Source: an uncultured Lachnospiraceae bacterium (GTDB lineage Bacteria; Bacillota; Clostridia; Lachnospirales; Lachnospiraceae). From it: a stretch of 56,655 nucleotides of DNA. Made by a program: the position numbers and the translations under genes. Shown here piece after piece: positions 42,092-49,802 of this stretch (its first letter is position 1; each line of letters starts with the position of its first letter). Below the pieces are notes generated by a model, which saw only the letters and a program-made list of their open reading frames with translations, searched no databases and had not been told where the DNA came from. The DNA is taken from NCBI GenBank assembly GCA_947626415.1, contig CANQSA010000016.1, positions 1 to 56,655 of the forward strand, in the 5' to 3' direction.

Positions 42092-44056
42092 TTAATCCAG
42101 CTCTACCGCGCCGGTATACAGGCTGTAGTAACGCCCTTTCAAAGCCAGCAGTTCCTCATGGGTTCCGCGTTCGATCACCTCGCCCTGCTCCAGTACCATG
42201 ATCGCATTGGCGTTCCGAACCGTAGAAAGACGATGTGCGATCACAAATGTAGTTCTGGTCGCCATCAGACGGTCCATGCCGTGTTCGATGTGCCGCTCCG
42301 TTCTGGTATCGACGGAACTGGTCGCTTCATCCAAAATCAAAATCGGTGCCTTTGAAACTGCCGCCCGGGCAATATTCAGCAGCTGCCGCTGTCCCTGGCT
42401 CAGGTTTGCGCCGTCCCCTTCGATCACGGTATCATAACCGTTTGCCAGACGGCGGATAAAGGAATCCGCACTGGCGATCTTTGCCGCCTGAATCACTTCC
42501 TCATCTGTGGCGTCCAGCCGTCCGTACCGGATATTTTCCATTACCGTCCCGGTAAACAGATGCGTATCCTGCAGTACCATGGCAATATTCTTACGCAGGC
42601 TGTCTTTGGTGATATCCATGATGTCGATACCGTCAATCGTGATCTTACCCTGTTCAATATCGTAAAAACGGTTGATCAGGTTGGTAATGGTCGTCTTTCC
42701 CGCGCCGGTAGAGCCGACAAACGCGATTTTCTGACCCGGCTTCGCGTAACAGCTTACGTCTTTCAGGATCGTCTTATCAGGATTATAACCGAAAGTAACA
42801 TGCTCTACCTTTACATAGCCGTCCACGGCTTTTACATTTGCCGGCACCGCTCCCTTTTGTTCCAGTTCTGCATATTCTTCCCTGTTACAGATCACAGCCG
42901 CGTTTTCCGCATCCGGCTTCTCCGGAATCTGATCCATGATCTCAAACACACGTTCCGCGCCGGCCAGGGCGGAAAAGATTACGTTCATCTGCATGGATAA
43001 TTCATTGATCGGGCGGGAAAACTGTCTGGAATATCCGGTAAAAATTGTCAGGCCGCCGATATCAAACATACCTAAGAAACACAGCACGCCGCCTACCGCT
43101 GCCGTGATCGCATAGCTGACCTGACTCAGGTTTCCCATGACCGGCCCCATGATACCGCCCATAAACTGGGCGCGCATCTGTTCCTGCTGCAGATGATCGC
43201 TCAAGACTTCAAACTCCTCTACGGATTCCGATTCATGGCAGAAGACTTTGACAACCTTCTGACCGGTCACCAGTTCCTCGATATAGCCGTTGACCGCGCC
43301 CAGCGCTCTCTGCTGGCCCTTGTAATAACGGCGGCTCCGGCTGGCGATCGAAGCACCGGCCTTTGTCAGCAGGGGTACCGTCAATAACGTCACCAACGTC
43401 AGGATCCAGTTGGTATAAAACATCAGGCAGAGCGTTCCGATCAGAGTGATCGCGCCGGAAAACAGGTTGACCACTGTATTGCTCAGCATTTCGCCCAAAG
43501 CATCCACATCATTGGTAAACCGGCTCATCAGCTCCCCGTTGGAATGCGTGTCAAAAAACCGTACCGGCAGTTTCTGCATCCGGCAGAACAGATCATTTCG
43601 GATCCGCTGGATCGCGTTCTGCGCGATGACCAGCATCAGTCTGGTCTGGAAATACTGCGCAAGCACACCCACGATATAAATGGAAGCCATAACGCCCAGT
43701 CCGGCGATCAGGTTATCGATCCGGTCGCTCGGAGAAGCGTCCCCGATCAGGTTATTGATAATGGGACGCAGCACATAACTGCCGCCCAGCATCGTGCCGG
43801 TATTGGCGATCAGACAGAAAAATACCAGGATAAATTTGAAGCGGTCTTCCCGTAAATAGCCCAACAGACGTACTAAAGAATCCTTAACATTTTTCGGTTT
43901 TCCGCCCGCCATGCCTGCTCCGCCGGGACCTCTTCTCGGTCCGCCGCCCGGTCCCCTGCCGGGGCCGCCGCCCGGACCGCCTGCCGACGGAACAGCGGTA
44001 TTTGTCTGTCCGCCGTATTTTCGAATTAACGCATCTTTATCGATCACTCTGGCCAT
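42092..44056 (-). CDS. ABC exporter half, ATP-competent subunit
   Basis: A 654-residue fused TMD-NBD half transporter (six helices, then the ATPase). It has an unusual Gly/Pro/Arg-rich N-terminal segment (SAGGPGGGPGRGPGGGPRRG). Walker A GSTGAGKTT, signature NLSQGQRQLL (Gln for the second Gly), Walker B ILILDEATSSVD with the catalytic Glu, and H-loop VIAHRLST are present. Its ATG overlaps the stop of the upstream half transporter (base 44056), as in coupled heterodimers. Likely exports drugs, lipids or peptides under control of MarR. Confidence 0.92.
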   Translation of the reverse strand: MARVIDKDALIRKYGGQTNTAVPSAGGPGGGPGRGPGGGPRRGPGGAGMAGGKPKNVKDSLVRLLGYLREDRFKFILVFFCLIANTGTMLGGSYVLRPIINNLIGDASPSDRIDNLIAGLGVMASIYIVGVLAQYFQTRLMLVIAQNAIQRIRNDLFCRMQKLPVRFFDTHSNGELMSRFTNDVDALGEMLSNTVVNLFSGAITLIGTLCLMFYTNWILTLVTLLTVPLLTKAGASIASRSRRYYKGQQRALGAVNGYIEELVTGQKVVKVFCHESESVEEFEVLSDHLQQEQMRAQFMGGIMGPVMGNLSQVSYAITAAVGGVLCFLGMFDIGGLTIFTGYSRQFSRPINELSMQMNVIFSALAGAERVFEIMDQIPEKPDAENAAVICNREEYAELEQKGAVPANVKAVDGYVKVEHVTFGYNPDKTILKDVSCYAKPGQKIAFVGSTGAGKTTITNLINRFYDIEQGKITIDGIDIMDITKDSLRKNIAMVLQDTHLFTGTVMENIRYGRLDATDEEVIQAAKIASADSFIRRLANGYDTVIEGDGANLSQGQRQLLNIARAAVSKAPILILDEATSSVDTRTERHIEHGMDRLMATRTTFVIAHRLSTVRNANAIMVLEQGEVIERGTHEELLALKGRYYSLYTGAVELD

Positions 44057-45867
44057 CAGACAGTCACCTCCTTTCCCAAAACAGCCGGCTGCGGCTTCTT
44101 CTGCGCCGTTTCCTTTCCGTTCTGGGATTCATAAATCTCCTGATAAGTATGGCAGCTCTCCATCAGCTGTTCATGGCTGCCGACTCCTACAATCCTGCCG
44201 TCATCGATCACAACGATCTTATCCGCGTCGATCACGGAAGATATCCGCTGCGCAATGATCAGTTTCGTCGTATCCTTCAGTTCCGTCGCGAAATTTTCCC
44301 GGATCCGGGCTTCCGTCGCGGTATCCACCGCGCTGGTACTGTCGTCCAGGATCAGGATCTTCGGTTTCTTAAGCAGTGCTCTCGCGATACACAGCCGCTG
44401 CTTCTGTCCGCCGGATACATTCACACCGCCCTGCCCCAGTTCGGTCTGATATTTTTCCGTAAAATTCATGATAAAGTCATGAGCCTTCGCGCTTTCAGCC
44501 GCCCGGAAGATTTCTTCATCTTCGGCGTCTTCATCGCCCCACTGCAGGTTTTCTTTGATCGTACCGGAAAACAGGACGTTCTTCTGTAATACCATACCGA
44601 TCCCGCTCCGCAGATTGTTCAGGCTGTAATCCCGCACATCCACGCCGTCTACCAGTACCTGCCCCTGTTCTTCTTTGGGCAGATCCGGTTCCCGGCTCTC
44701 CACATCGTAAAGACGCGGAATCAGGCTGACCAGCGAGGTCTTTCCGCAGCCTGTAGAACCGATGATTCCCACCGTTTCCCCGGGTTCGATCTCCAGATTG
44801 ATATTGTGAAGCACCCATTCCGGATTGTTCTTATAATACCGGAAATAAACATTGCGAAATGTAATCCGCCCTTCCGTCACCTGTTTCTCAGGCTCCTTCG
44901 CGCCCAGATCCGTCAGATCCACTTCCTCATTCAAGACTTCTTTGATACGTTTGGAAGAAGCCATCGCACGGGAGCTGTTTAAAATAATCATGGAGACCAT
45001 CATCAGGGACATCAGGATCTGTACGACATAATTGGTAAACGCGGTCAGATCGCCTACCTGCATATTGCCGGCGATCACCCGGTTCCCACCGAACCATACG
45101 ATTGCAAGCGTCGCGACATTCATACACAGGTTCATCATCGGGAAGTTTAAGATCATGATCTTCATGGCTCTTAAACTCTTATTTTTCAGTTCCTCATTCG
45201 CTTTTCCGAATTTTTCTTCTTCATACCCGGTTCTGACAAAGGATTTTACTACCCGTACATTGGTGAGGTTTTCCTGAATATCGGAGTTTACCGTATCCAG
45301 TTGTTTCTGCATCACCTGGAATCTGGGGAAGGCCACCCGCACAATGGCAAAAATGGTTCCGCCCAGGATCGGCATAATGATCACAATGATCAGCGCCAGC
45401 TGTGCGTTCATGGCAAAGGCCATGATCGTAGCGCCGATCAGCATGCCCGGCGCACGCAGCGCCATCCGCAGGATCATACCGATCAGGTTCTGCATCTGTG
45501 TGATATCGTTCGTCAGACGCGTTACCAATGAGCCGGTGCTGAATTTGTCAATATTGGCAAAGGAAAACCGCTGCACTTTCCGAAACAGATCTTTGCGCAG
45601 ATCATTGGCAAAATTGCTGGAGGCTTTTGTGGCAAAATAAGCGCCGCCGATCCCGCCTGCCATCATGCACAGCGCTGTAATCACCATTAAAACGCCTATG
45701 GCAATGATAAACGTCACGCCTCTGGAGGCTCCCTGCACGCCGTCGTTGATAATAACGCTTAATAACCACGGCATCAGCACTTCGCCGATTACTTCCACGA
45801 TCATCATGATCGGGCCGATAATAAAGGCTGACAAATAAGGTTTGATATATTTTCCGTATTGCTTCAC
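44056..45867 (-). CDS. ABC exporter half, degenerate-site subunit
   Basis: A 603-residue half transporter. Walker A is GSTGCGKTS and the signature VSGGQKQRL is canonical, but the catalytic base after Walker B is Asp (ILILDDSTSAVD) and the H-loop His is Gln (IIAQRISS). Its own site is thus degenerate while it gives the good signature to the partner at 42092-44056, the layout of TM287/288-type heterodimeric exporters. The ATG overlaps the MarR stop as ATGA. Confidence 0.92.
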   Translation of the reverse strand: MKQYGKYIKPYLSAFIIGPIMMIVEVIGEVLMPWLLSVIINDGVQGASRGVTFIIAIGVLMVITALCMMAGGIGGAYFATKASSNFANDLRKDLFRKVQRFSFANIDKFSTGSLVTRLTNDITQMQNLIGMILRMALRAPGMLIGATIMAFAMNAQLALIIVIIMPILGGTIFAIVRVAFPRFQVMQKQLDTVNSDIQENLTNVRVVKSFVRTGYEEEKFGKANEELKNKSLRAMKIMILNFPMMNLCMNVATLAIVWFGGNRVIAGNMQVGDLTAFTNYVVQILMSLMMVSMIILNSSRAMASSKRIKEVLNEEVDLTDLGAKEPEKQVTEGRITFRNVYFRYYKNNPEWVLHNINLEIEPGETVGIIGSTGCGKTSLVSLIPRLYDVESREPDLPKEEQGQVLVDGVDVRDYSLNNLRSGIGMVLQKNVLFSGTIKENLQWGDEDAEDEEIFRAAESAKAHDFIMNFTEKYQTELGQGGVNVSGGQKQRLCIARALLKKPKILILDDSTSAVDTATEARIRENFATELKDTTKLIIAQRISSVIDADKIVVIDDGRIVGVGSHEQLMESCHTYQEIYESQNGKETAQKKPQPAVLGKEVTV

Positions 45868-46340
45868 TGTTCTGTACTCCTTTCGCTTTGTTCAATCAGA
45901 TTCATTTGATCCGCTTCGTCCAGATTGCGGCAGATGCGGTCCAAATCATTTCCCAGACGCAGGATCTCCTCCTCCGTGAAATCCCGGAAGATCATCCGAT
46001 CCAGTTCGGCAAATACCCTGTGACTCACTTCCACAACCTCTTTCCCCTGCTCTGTCAAGACCAGCCGGTTGCAGCGATTGTCCCGGTCATCCATCTGCCG
46101 GTCCACATAGCCGCCCTTTTCTAACTTCTTTAACGTAACCGCCAGCGTGGCCGGTGAGATCCGCATGGACTCTGCCAGCTCCTTCTGGGTAAAATCCGGA
46201 TGATCCGATATCGTCATCAGAAGCCTGTGCTGGCTTTCAAAAACTCCGGTGTTCTGCAGCTGCGCATTCATCGAATAGCGATGATGCCTGCAGGTATGCA
46301 GCAGCTTCCAGATCGTTTCCGAGTAAATATTCGGTTTCAT
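45864..46340 (-). CDS. MarR-family transcriptional regulator
   Basis: A 158-residue winged-helix repressor. The HTH is FTQKELAESMRISPATLAVTLKKLEKGGYV, the wing carries RQMDDRDNRCNRLVLTEQGK, as in MarR/OhrR. It starts at ATG 46340 with GGGAGG 4 bases upstream; the longer start at 46355 lacks a site. Translationally coupled to the exporter (ATGA overlap). It probably represses its own operon by binding the palindrome over the -10 at 46414-46438, released by the exporter's substrate. Confidence 0.9.
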   Translation of the reverse strand: MKPNIYSETIWKLLHTCRHHRYSMNAQLQNTGVFESQHRLLMTISDHPDFTQKELAESMRISPATLAVTLKKLEKGGYVDRQMDDRDNRCNRLVLTEQGKEVVEVSHRVFAELDRMIFRDFTEEEILRLGNDLDRICRNLDEADQMNLIEQSERSTEQ

Positions 46341-46364
46341 AGTTCCTCCCTTCATTTATCAGTT

Positions 46365-46394
46365 ATCTAATTATTTGTCATCTAATAGTTTGTC
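46365..46394. repeat. Two tandem 15-bp repeats between the MarR promoter and start
   Basis: ATCTAATTATTTGTC and ATCTAATAGTTTGTC follow each other directly, with a partial third copy (TACTAATAATTAG) at 46395-46407. They lie in the leader of the MarR operon between transcription start and ribosome site, possibly extra operators. Confidence 0.7.
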
Positions 46395-46413
46395 TACTAA
46401 TAATTAGCTTGCT

Positions 46414-46438
46414 AACCGTTTTGTAGTATACAACGGTT
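46414..46438. promoter_or_regulatory. 25-bp operator palindrome of the MarR operon
   Basis: Outer arms AACCGTT/AACGGTT and inner TTGTA/TACAA form one nested palindrome covering the -10 hexamer. MarR proteins bind such palindromes as dimers; binding here is inferred. Confidence 0.6.
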
Positions 46439-46453
46439 TTTTCAAAAACGCAA
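46425..46453 (-). promoter_or_regulatory. Promoter of the marR-ABC exporter operon
   Basis: Minus strand TTGCGT, 17 bases, TATACT, overlapped by the palindrome at 46414-46438. Confidence 0.65.
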
Positions 46454-46470
46454 GCACTTTTTCTTTCTTT

Positions 46471-46500
46471 TTACAAAATTTATGATAGAATGTTTTGTAA
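46471..46500. promoter_or_regulatory. Inverted repeat upstream of luxS
   Basis: TTACAAAA and TTTTGTAA separated by 14 bases, 30 bases before the luxS start. TATGAT and TAGAAT boxes lie between the arms, so it probably overlaps the luxS promoter, which I cannot place exactly. Confidence 0.4.
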
Positions 46501-46530
46501 TAGAATTTACGGATCAGAGGAGTGTTAGAT

Positions 46531-47010
46531 ATGGAAAAGATCACCAGCTTTACGATCGATCATTTACGTCTGCTGCCGGGCATTTATGTCTCCAGAAAAG
46601 ACGCTGTCGGGGAATACACGGTCACGACATTTGATATCCGCGTTACCCGTCCCAACTATGAACCGGTCTTAAATACGGCGGAGGTTCACGCCATTGAACA
46701 TCTGGGCGCTACCTTTCTAAGGAATGACGCGGAATGGAAAGACCGGATCCTGTATTTCGGTCCAATGGGCTGCCGGACAGGGTTCTACCTGCTGGTTTGC
46801 GGCGATTACACATCGGCGGACATTTTAGATGTGATGCGCCGGATGTGGCTGTGGATCGCGGAGTATGAAGGCGAGATCCCCGGCGCCTGCGCAAAGGACT
46901 GCGGCAACTATCTCGATATGAACCTGCCTATGGCGAAATGGGTGGCGCGCCGGTATTATGAAACGGTTTTAAGCTCCATTCAAAATGAGCAGCTGAATTA
47001 CCCTGTATAA
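46531..47010 (+). CDS. luxS: S-ribosylhomocysteine lyase
   Basis: A 159-residue LuxS. It splits S-ribosylhomocysteine to homocysteine and DPD, the AI-2 precursor, in the activated methyl cycle. The metal motif is HAIEHLGAT with the distal Cys in CAKDCGNYLDMN; the catalytic Cys lies in MGCRTGFYLL. Start at ATG 46531, with GAGGAG 8 bases upstream, not GTG 46522 which overlaps that site. Monocistronic; no pfs/mtnN or metK neighbour in the window. Confidence 0.96.
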   Translation: MEKITSFTIDHLRLLPGIYVSRKDAVGEYTVTTFDIRVTRPNYEPVLNTAEVHAIEHLGATFLRNDAEWKDRILYFGPMGCRTGFYLLVCGDYTSADILDVMRRMWLWIAEYEGEIPGACAKDCGNYLDMNLPMAKWVARRYYETVLSSIQNEQLNYPV

Positions 47011-47050
47011 ACGGATCCTTCAGCTGCTCCGATCGGATGCAAAAACAGAT

Positions 47051-47776
47051 TCAAAGAATTCTTTGCAGGAAATACAGTACCAGCAGATGCGCCGGATAGA
47101 AGATGTAAAATGCGTATTTTCCGTATTTCCCCATACGCGGGCCCCGTTTTCCGTTATAAAACCAGAGGAAAATACCGGAAAAAGCCGCATACATTTCTGT
47201 CTTCCCATAATAATAAAGTAAAATAAAACCTGCGTTCCAGACCGGCGGCAGGATCCGCTCCGGCGGAAGCGTCTGATACAGCTGCGGAACGCGGCGCTTC
47301 AATTCCAAGGCGTGGATCTTTGTCATATACAGGCCGAAGATCAGCAGCACGCCGGCACCGCTGTAATCCGTCCGCATAACATGCGCCAGCAGACAGGCGG
47401 GGATACACAAAATGCACTGAGCCCCCATCTGCAGCAGCCAGGGCAGGTTCCGGATGGCCGGATACTCACAGATACAGAGCAAGGCAGCTCCGATCGACAG
47501 CGTCCAGAATACATTCATCCGCTCCGTACCCAACCCGGTCGCAAGGTCGAACGGCACCTCGGACAGACAAGCAAACAATACCAGTCCCATCACATAGCGC
47601 CATTTATTTCGGGTATGCAATACGCCTTCCGCAAGCAGAAAACAGAAAATAGGAAACGCCAGTCTTCCGACTATCCGCATCCCGTTATAATATGCGGTTC
47701 CCCGAAATAAAACCAGACCGGTATGGTCGATCAGCATGGATACCGCGGCAATCAATTTCAGCGTCAGGCCGTTCAT
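47051..47776 (-). CDS. TraX-family membrane protein
   Basis: A 241-residue integral membrane protein with about 7-8 helices and the TraX hallmark LKLIAAVSMLIDHTGLVLF at the N terminus. TraX acetylates pilin in F plasmids; chromosomal relatives in Clostridia are of unknown substrate, presumed acyltransferases. Start at ATG 47776 overlaps the stop of the GH13 gene by four bases (ATGA), with a GGGGGAAGG site. This coupling to a sugar-fold protein suggests a polysaccharide acceptor. The long ORF to 47884 is not supported. Confidence 0.82.
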   Translation of the reverse strand: MNGLTLKLIAAVSMLIDHTGLVLFRGTAYYNGMRIVGRLAFPIFCFLLAEGVLHTRNKWRYVMGLVLFACLSEVPFDLATGLGTERMNVFWTLSIGAALLCICEYPAIRNLPWLLQMGAQCILCIPACLLAHVMRTDYSGAGVLLIFGLYMTKIHALELKRRVPQLYQTLPPERILPPVWNAGFILLYYYGKTEMYAAFSGIFLWFYNGKRGPRMGKYGKYAFYIFYPAHLLVLYFLQRIL

Positions 47777-49611
47777 GCCTTCCCCCGTTCCGATATCAGG
47801 ATCACAACCGAACGCGGCGGCACCATAAGACTCCGGTTCTCCGTAATCTCTGCCCCCTGATCGGTGGCAGCGGCGATCTTCCACTCTCCCTGCTCCGTCG
47901 GGGACGGCAGTTCAAACCCCTGCGCCTCCCAATACAGATTCCATGCCAGATAGATGTCATTATCCGCCGGTTTATTCTCCAGCTGCGCGTATTGTCCGCA
48001 GTACAGCAGTCCGAAATGCCGGTTTACCGGATTAAAATCTCCATACCACGGCGTATTGCCGTGAAAGGACAAATCCGGCAGCCCGTAAGCATGATAATCG
48101 CTCATTTCCATCGGTCTGCGCATGTGCAGGATCGGATGCGCCTTCCGGAACGCGATCAGCTGTTTTGTAAATTCAAAGATCTCTTTATTAAACTTCGTCT
48201 GATTCCAGTTCACCCAACCCACAGGGTTATCCTGACAGTACGGGTTATTGTTTCCTTTCTGGGAATTGCACCATTCGTCTCCCGCGTAAAGCATGGGTAC
48301 CGCCTGCCCGCAGAACAGCATACAAAGCGCGTTTTTGATCTGGCGCATCCGCAACGTCAATACCCGTTTCTTTTTTGACGGGCCTTCCTCTCCGCAATTC
48401 CAGCTATAGTTATAATTTTCACCGTCCCGGTTCTGTTCCCCATTGTCTTCATTGTGCTTCCGGTCATATGAAACCAGATCGTACAGCGTAAAGGTTCCAT
48501 GGTTGGAAATATAGTGGATCGACGCTTTCTCATCCGGCTGCTTGTAAAGGTATTCCGCCATAATGCCGGTCTGTCCTTCGTCTCCCTTTAAAAACTGTCT
48601 GGCGTGCATCATAAAGCCGGGATCATAGCTTGCTACATGCCGGTTCTGCACCCGTTCTTCCGGTCCGCCCCGCATTCCCCAGCCGATCAGCTTGGTATGC
48701 GCGAGAATCGGATCCTGCTCCATCATCCGCATGGCAACTTCATCCGCGGAAACATGCAGGCCGTCCACATGATAATCCAATACCCATCTTCTCAAACAGT
48801 CCATAATATAATTGGGCGGCACATCCTGTTGGAAATAAAATTCCATACAGAGTTCAATCCCATTTTTATGAAGCGCCTTTACCAGTTCCCGAAATTCCGT
48901 GCTCGGATGCTCCGAATCCGCCGCATAAGACGCCTTCGGCACAAAATAATTCCCGGGCGCATAACCCCAGAAATTGATCCTCGGAGCCGGATTCGCCCCT
49001 CCGGCATAGGGAGAAACCGCCTGAACCGGCTGAACCTCTCGAAAATCATAAGCCGGCATCAGCTCTACCATGGTAATCCCCAGTTCCTTCAGATACGGGA
49101 TCTTCTCCATGATCCCCGCAAATGTGCCCTTCTTCTTCACCTTTGACGTACTATCTTTGGTGAATCCGCGCACATGCAGACGGTAAATAATCGTATCTTC
49201 ATACGGGCGCTCCAGCGGCGTATCCCCTTCCCAGTCAAAATCCCGCCTGGGAACTCTGCCGATTACCGGTTCCGCCAATGCTTCTCCCCATTTTTCCGTT
49301 CCGCGAATGCTGACCGCATAAGCGTCAGCCGTAATCACGCCGTTTACGCAAAACGCGTAATTATAGTCCTCCGGCTGCATTCCCTCTATATACATGGCTT
49401 TCACATGTCCAAATATCATTTCCCGGCGAAACGGGATCCGATACACTTCTTTTTTGCTTTCCGGGTCAAACAATACGACCGAACAGGGAACGTCTCCGGT
49501 CTCGTGCAATACGATATTGATGCCGTCTCCCCTTCTGTAAATCCCCGGTACCAGCGGATTCCCCACGGATATCCGCAGCTGCTTCTGATTTTTTCGCATT
49601 TTTCTCACCAT
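47773..49611 (-). CDS. GH13 glycogen-debranching-like protein lacking catalytic residues
   Basis: A protein of about 612 residues with an N-terminal CBM48-like domain (NPLVPGIYRRGDGINIVLHE) and a GlgX/isoamylase/pullulanase-type barrel. Fold motifs are well kept (LYDLVSYDRKHNEDNGEQNR, YSWNCGEEGP, MLYAGDEW), but the three catalytic acids are not: GLHVSADEVA stands where GFRFDLA is expected, LIGWGMRGG replaces LIAEPWD, and NHGTFTL replaces AHDGFTL. I infer a glycan-binding or regulatory pseudoenzyme. The start is ambiguous (TTG 49656, ATG 49611, ATG 49599). It is coupled to the TraX-family gene. Confidence 0.85.
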   Translation of the reverse strand: MVRKMRKNQKQLRISVGNPLVPGIYRRGDGINIVLHETGDVPCSVVLFDPESKKEVYRIPFRREMIFGHVKAMYIEGMQPEDYNYAFCVNGVITADAYAVSIRGTEKWGEALAEPVIGRVPRRDFDWEGDTPLERPYEDTIIYRLHVRGFTKDSTSKVKKKGTFAGIMEKIPYLKELGITMVELMPAYDFREVQPVQAVSPYAGGANPAPRINFWGYAPGNYFVPKASYAADSEHPSTEFRELVKALHKNGIELCMEFYFQQDVPPNYIMDCLRRWVLDYHVDGLHVSADEVAMRMMEQDPILAHTKLIGWGMRGGPEERVQNRHVASYDPGFMMHARQFLKGDEGQTGIMAEYLYKQPDEKASIHYISNHGTFTLYDLVSYDRKHNEDNGEQNRDGENYNYSWNCGEEGPSKKKRVLTLRMRQIKNALCMLFCGQAVPMLYAGDEWCNSQKGNNNPYCQDNPVGWVNWNQTKFNKEIFEFTKQLIAFRKAHPILHMRRPMEMSDYHAYGLPDLSFHGNTPWYGDFNPVNRHFGLLYCGQYAQLENKPADNDIYLAWNLYWEAQGFELPSPTEQGEWKIAAATDQGAEITENRSLMVPPRSVVILISERGKA

Positions 49612-49740
49612 TCCTGTCGCCTGCATCTGTAATTGGCTGCCTAAACCCCGTTCCAATCCATTCTTTCTTTGCTTTCAGTATAAACGAAATCAGAAACAAG
49701 CACAACCATAATCTTTATAAAATTTCATGCAGATTTGTTG

Positions 49741-49770
49741 TTTACAAATACTGCCGTGTAATGATAGAAT
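49741..49770 (+). promoter_or_regulatory. Promoter of the ABC-F / PHP / hydrolase operon
   Basis: TTTACA, 18 bases, TAGAAT with a TG extension, 32 bases before the ABC-F start codon. It is followed by the AGGAGG ribosome site. Confidence 0.6.
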
Positions 49771-49802
49771 CATGGAAGAACGGAATTTCAGGAGGTTTCA
49801 TT

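Noticed and set aside
47052-47067. Palindrome CAAAGAATTCTTTG after luxS as a terminator
   Set aside because: It lies inside the TraX-like coding end, is AT-rich and has no T run.
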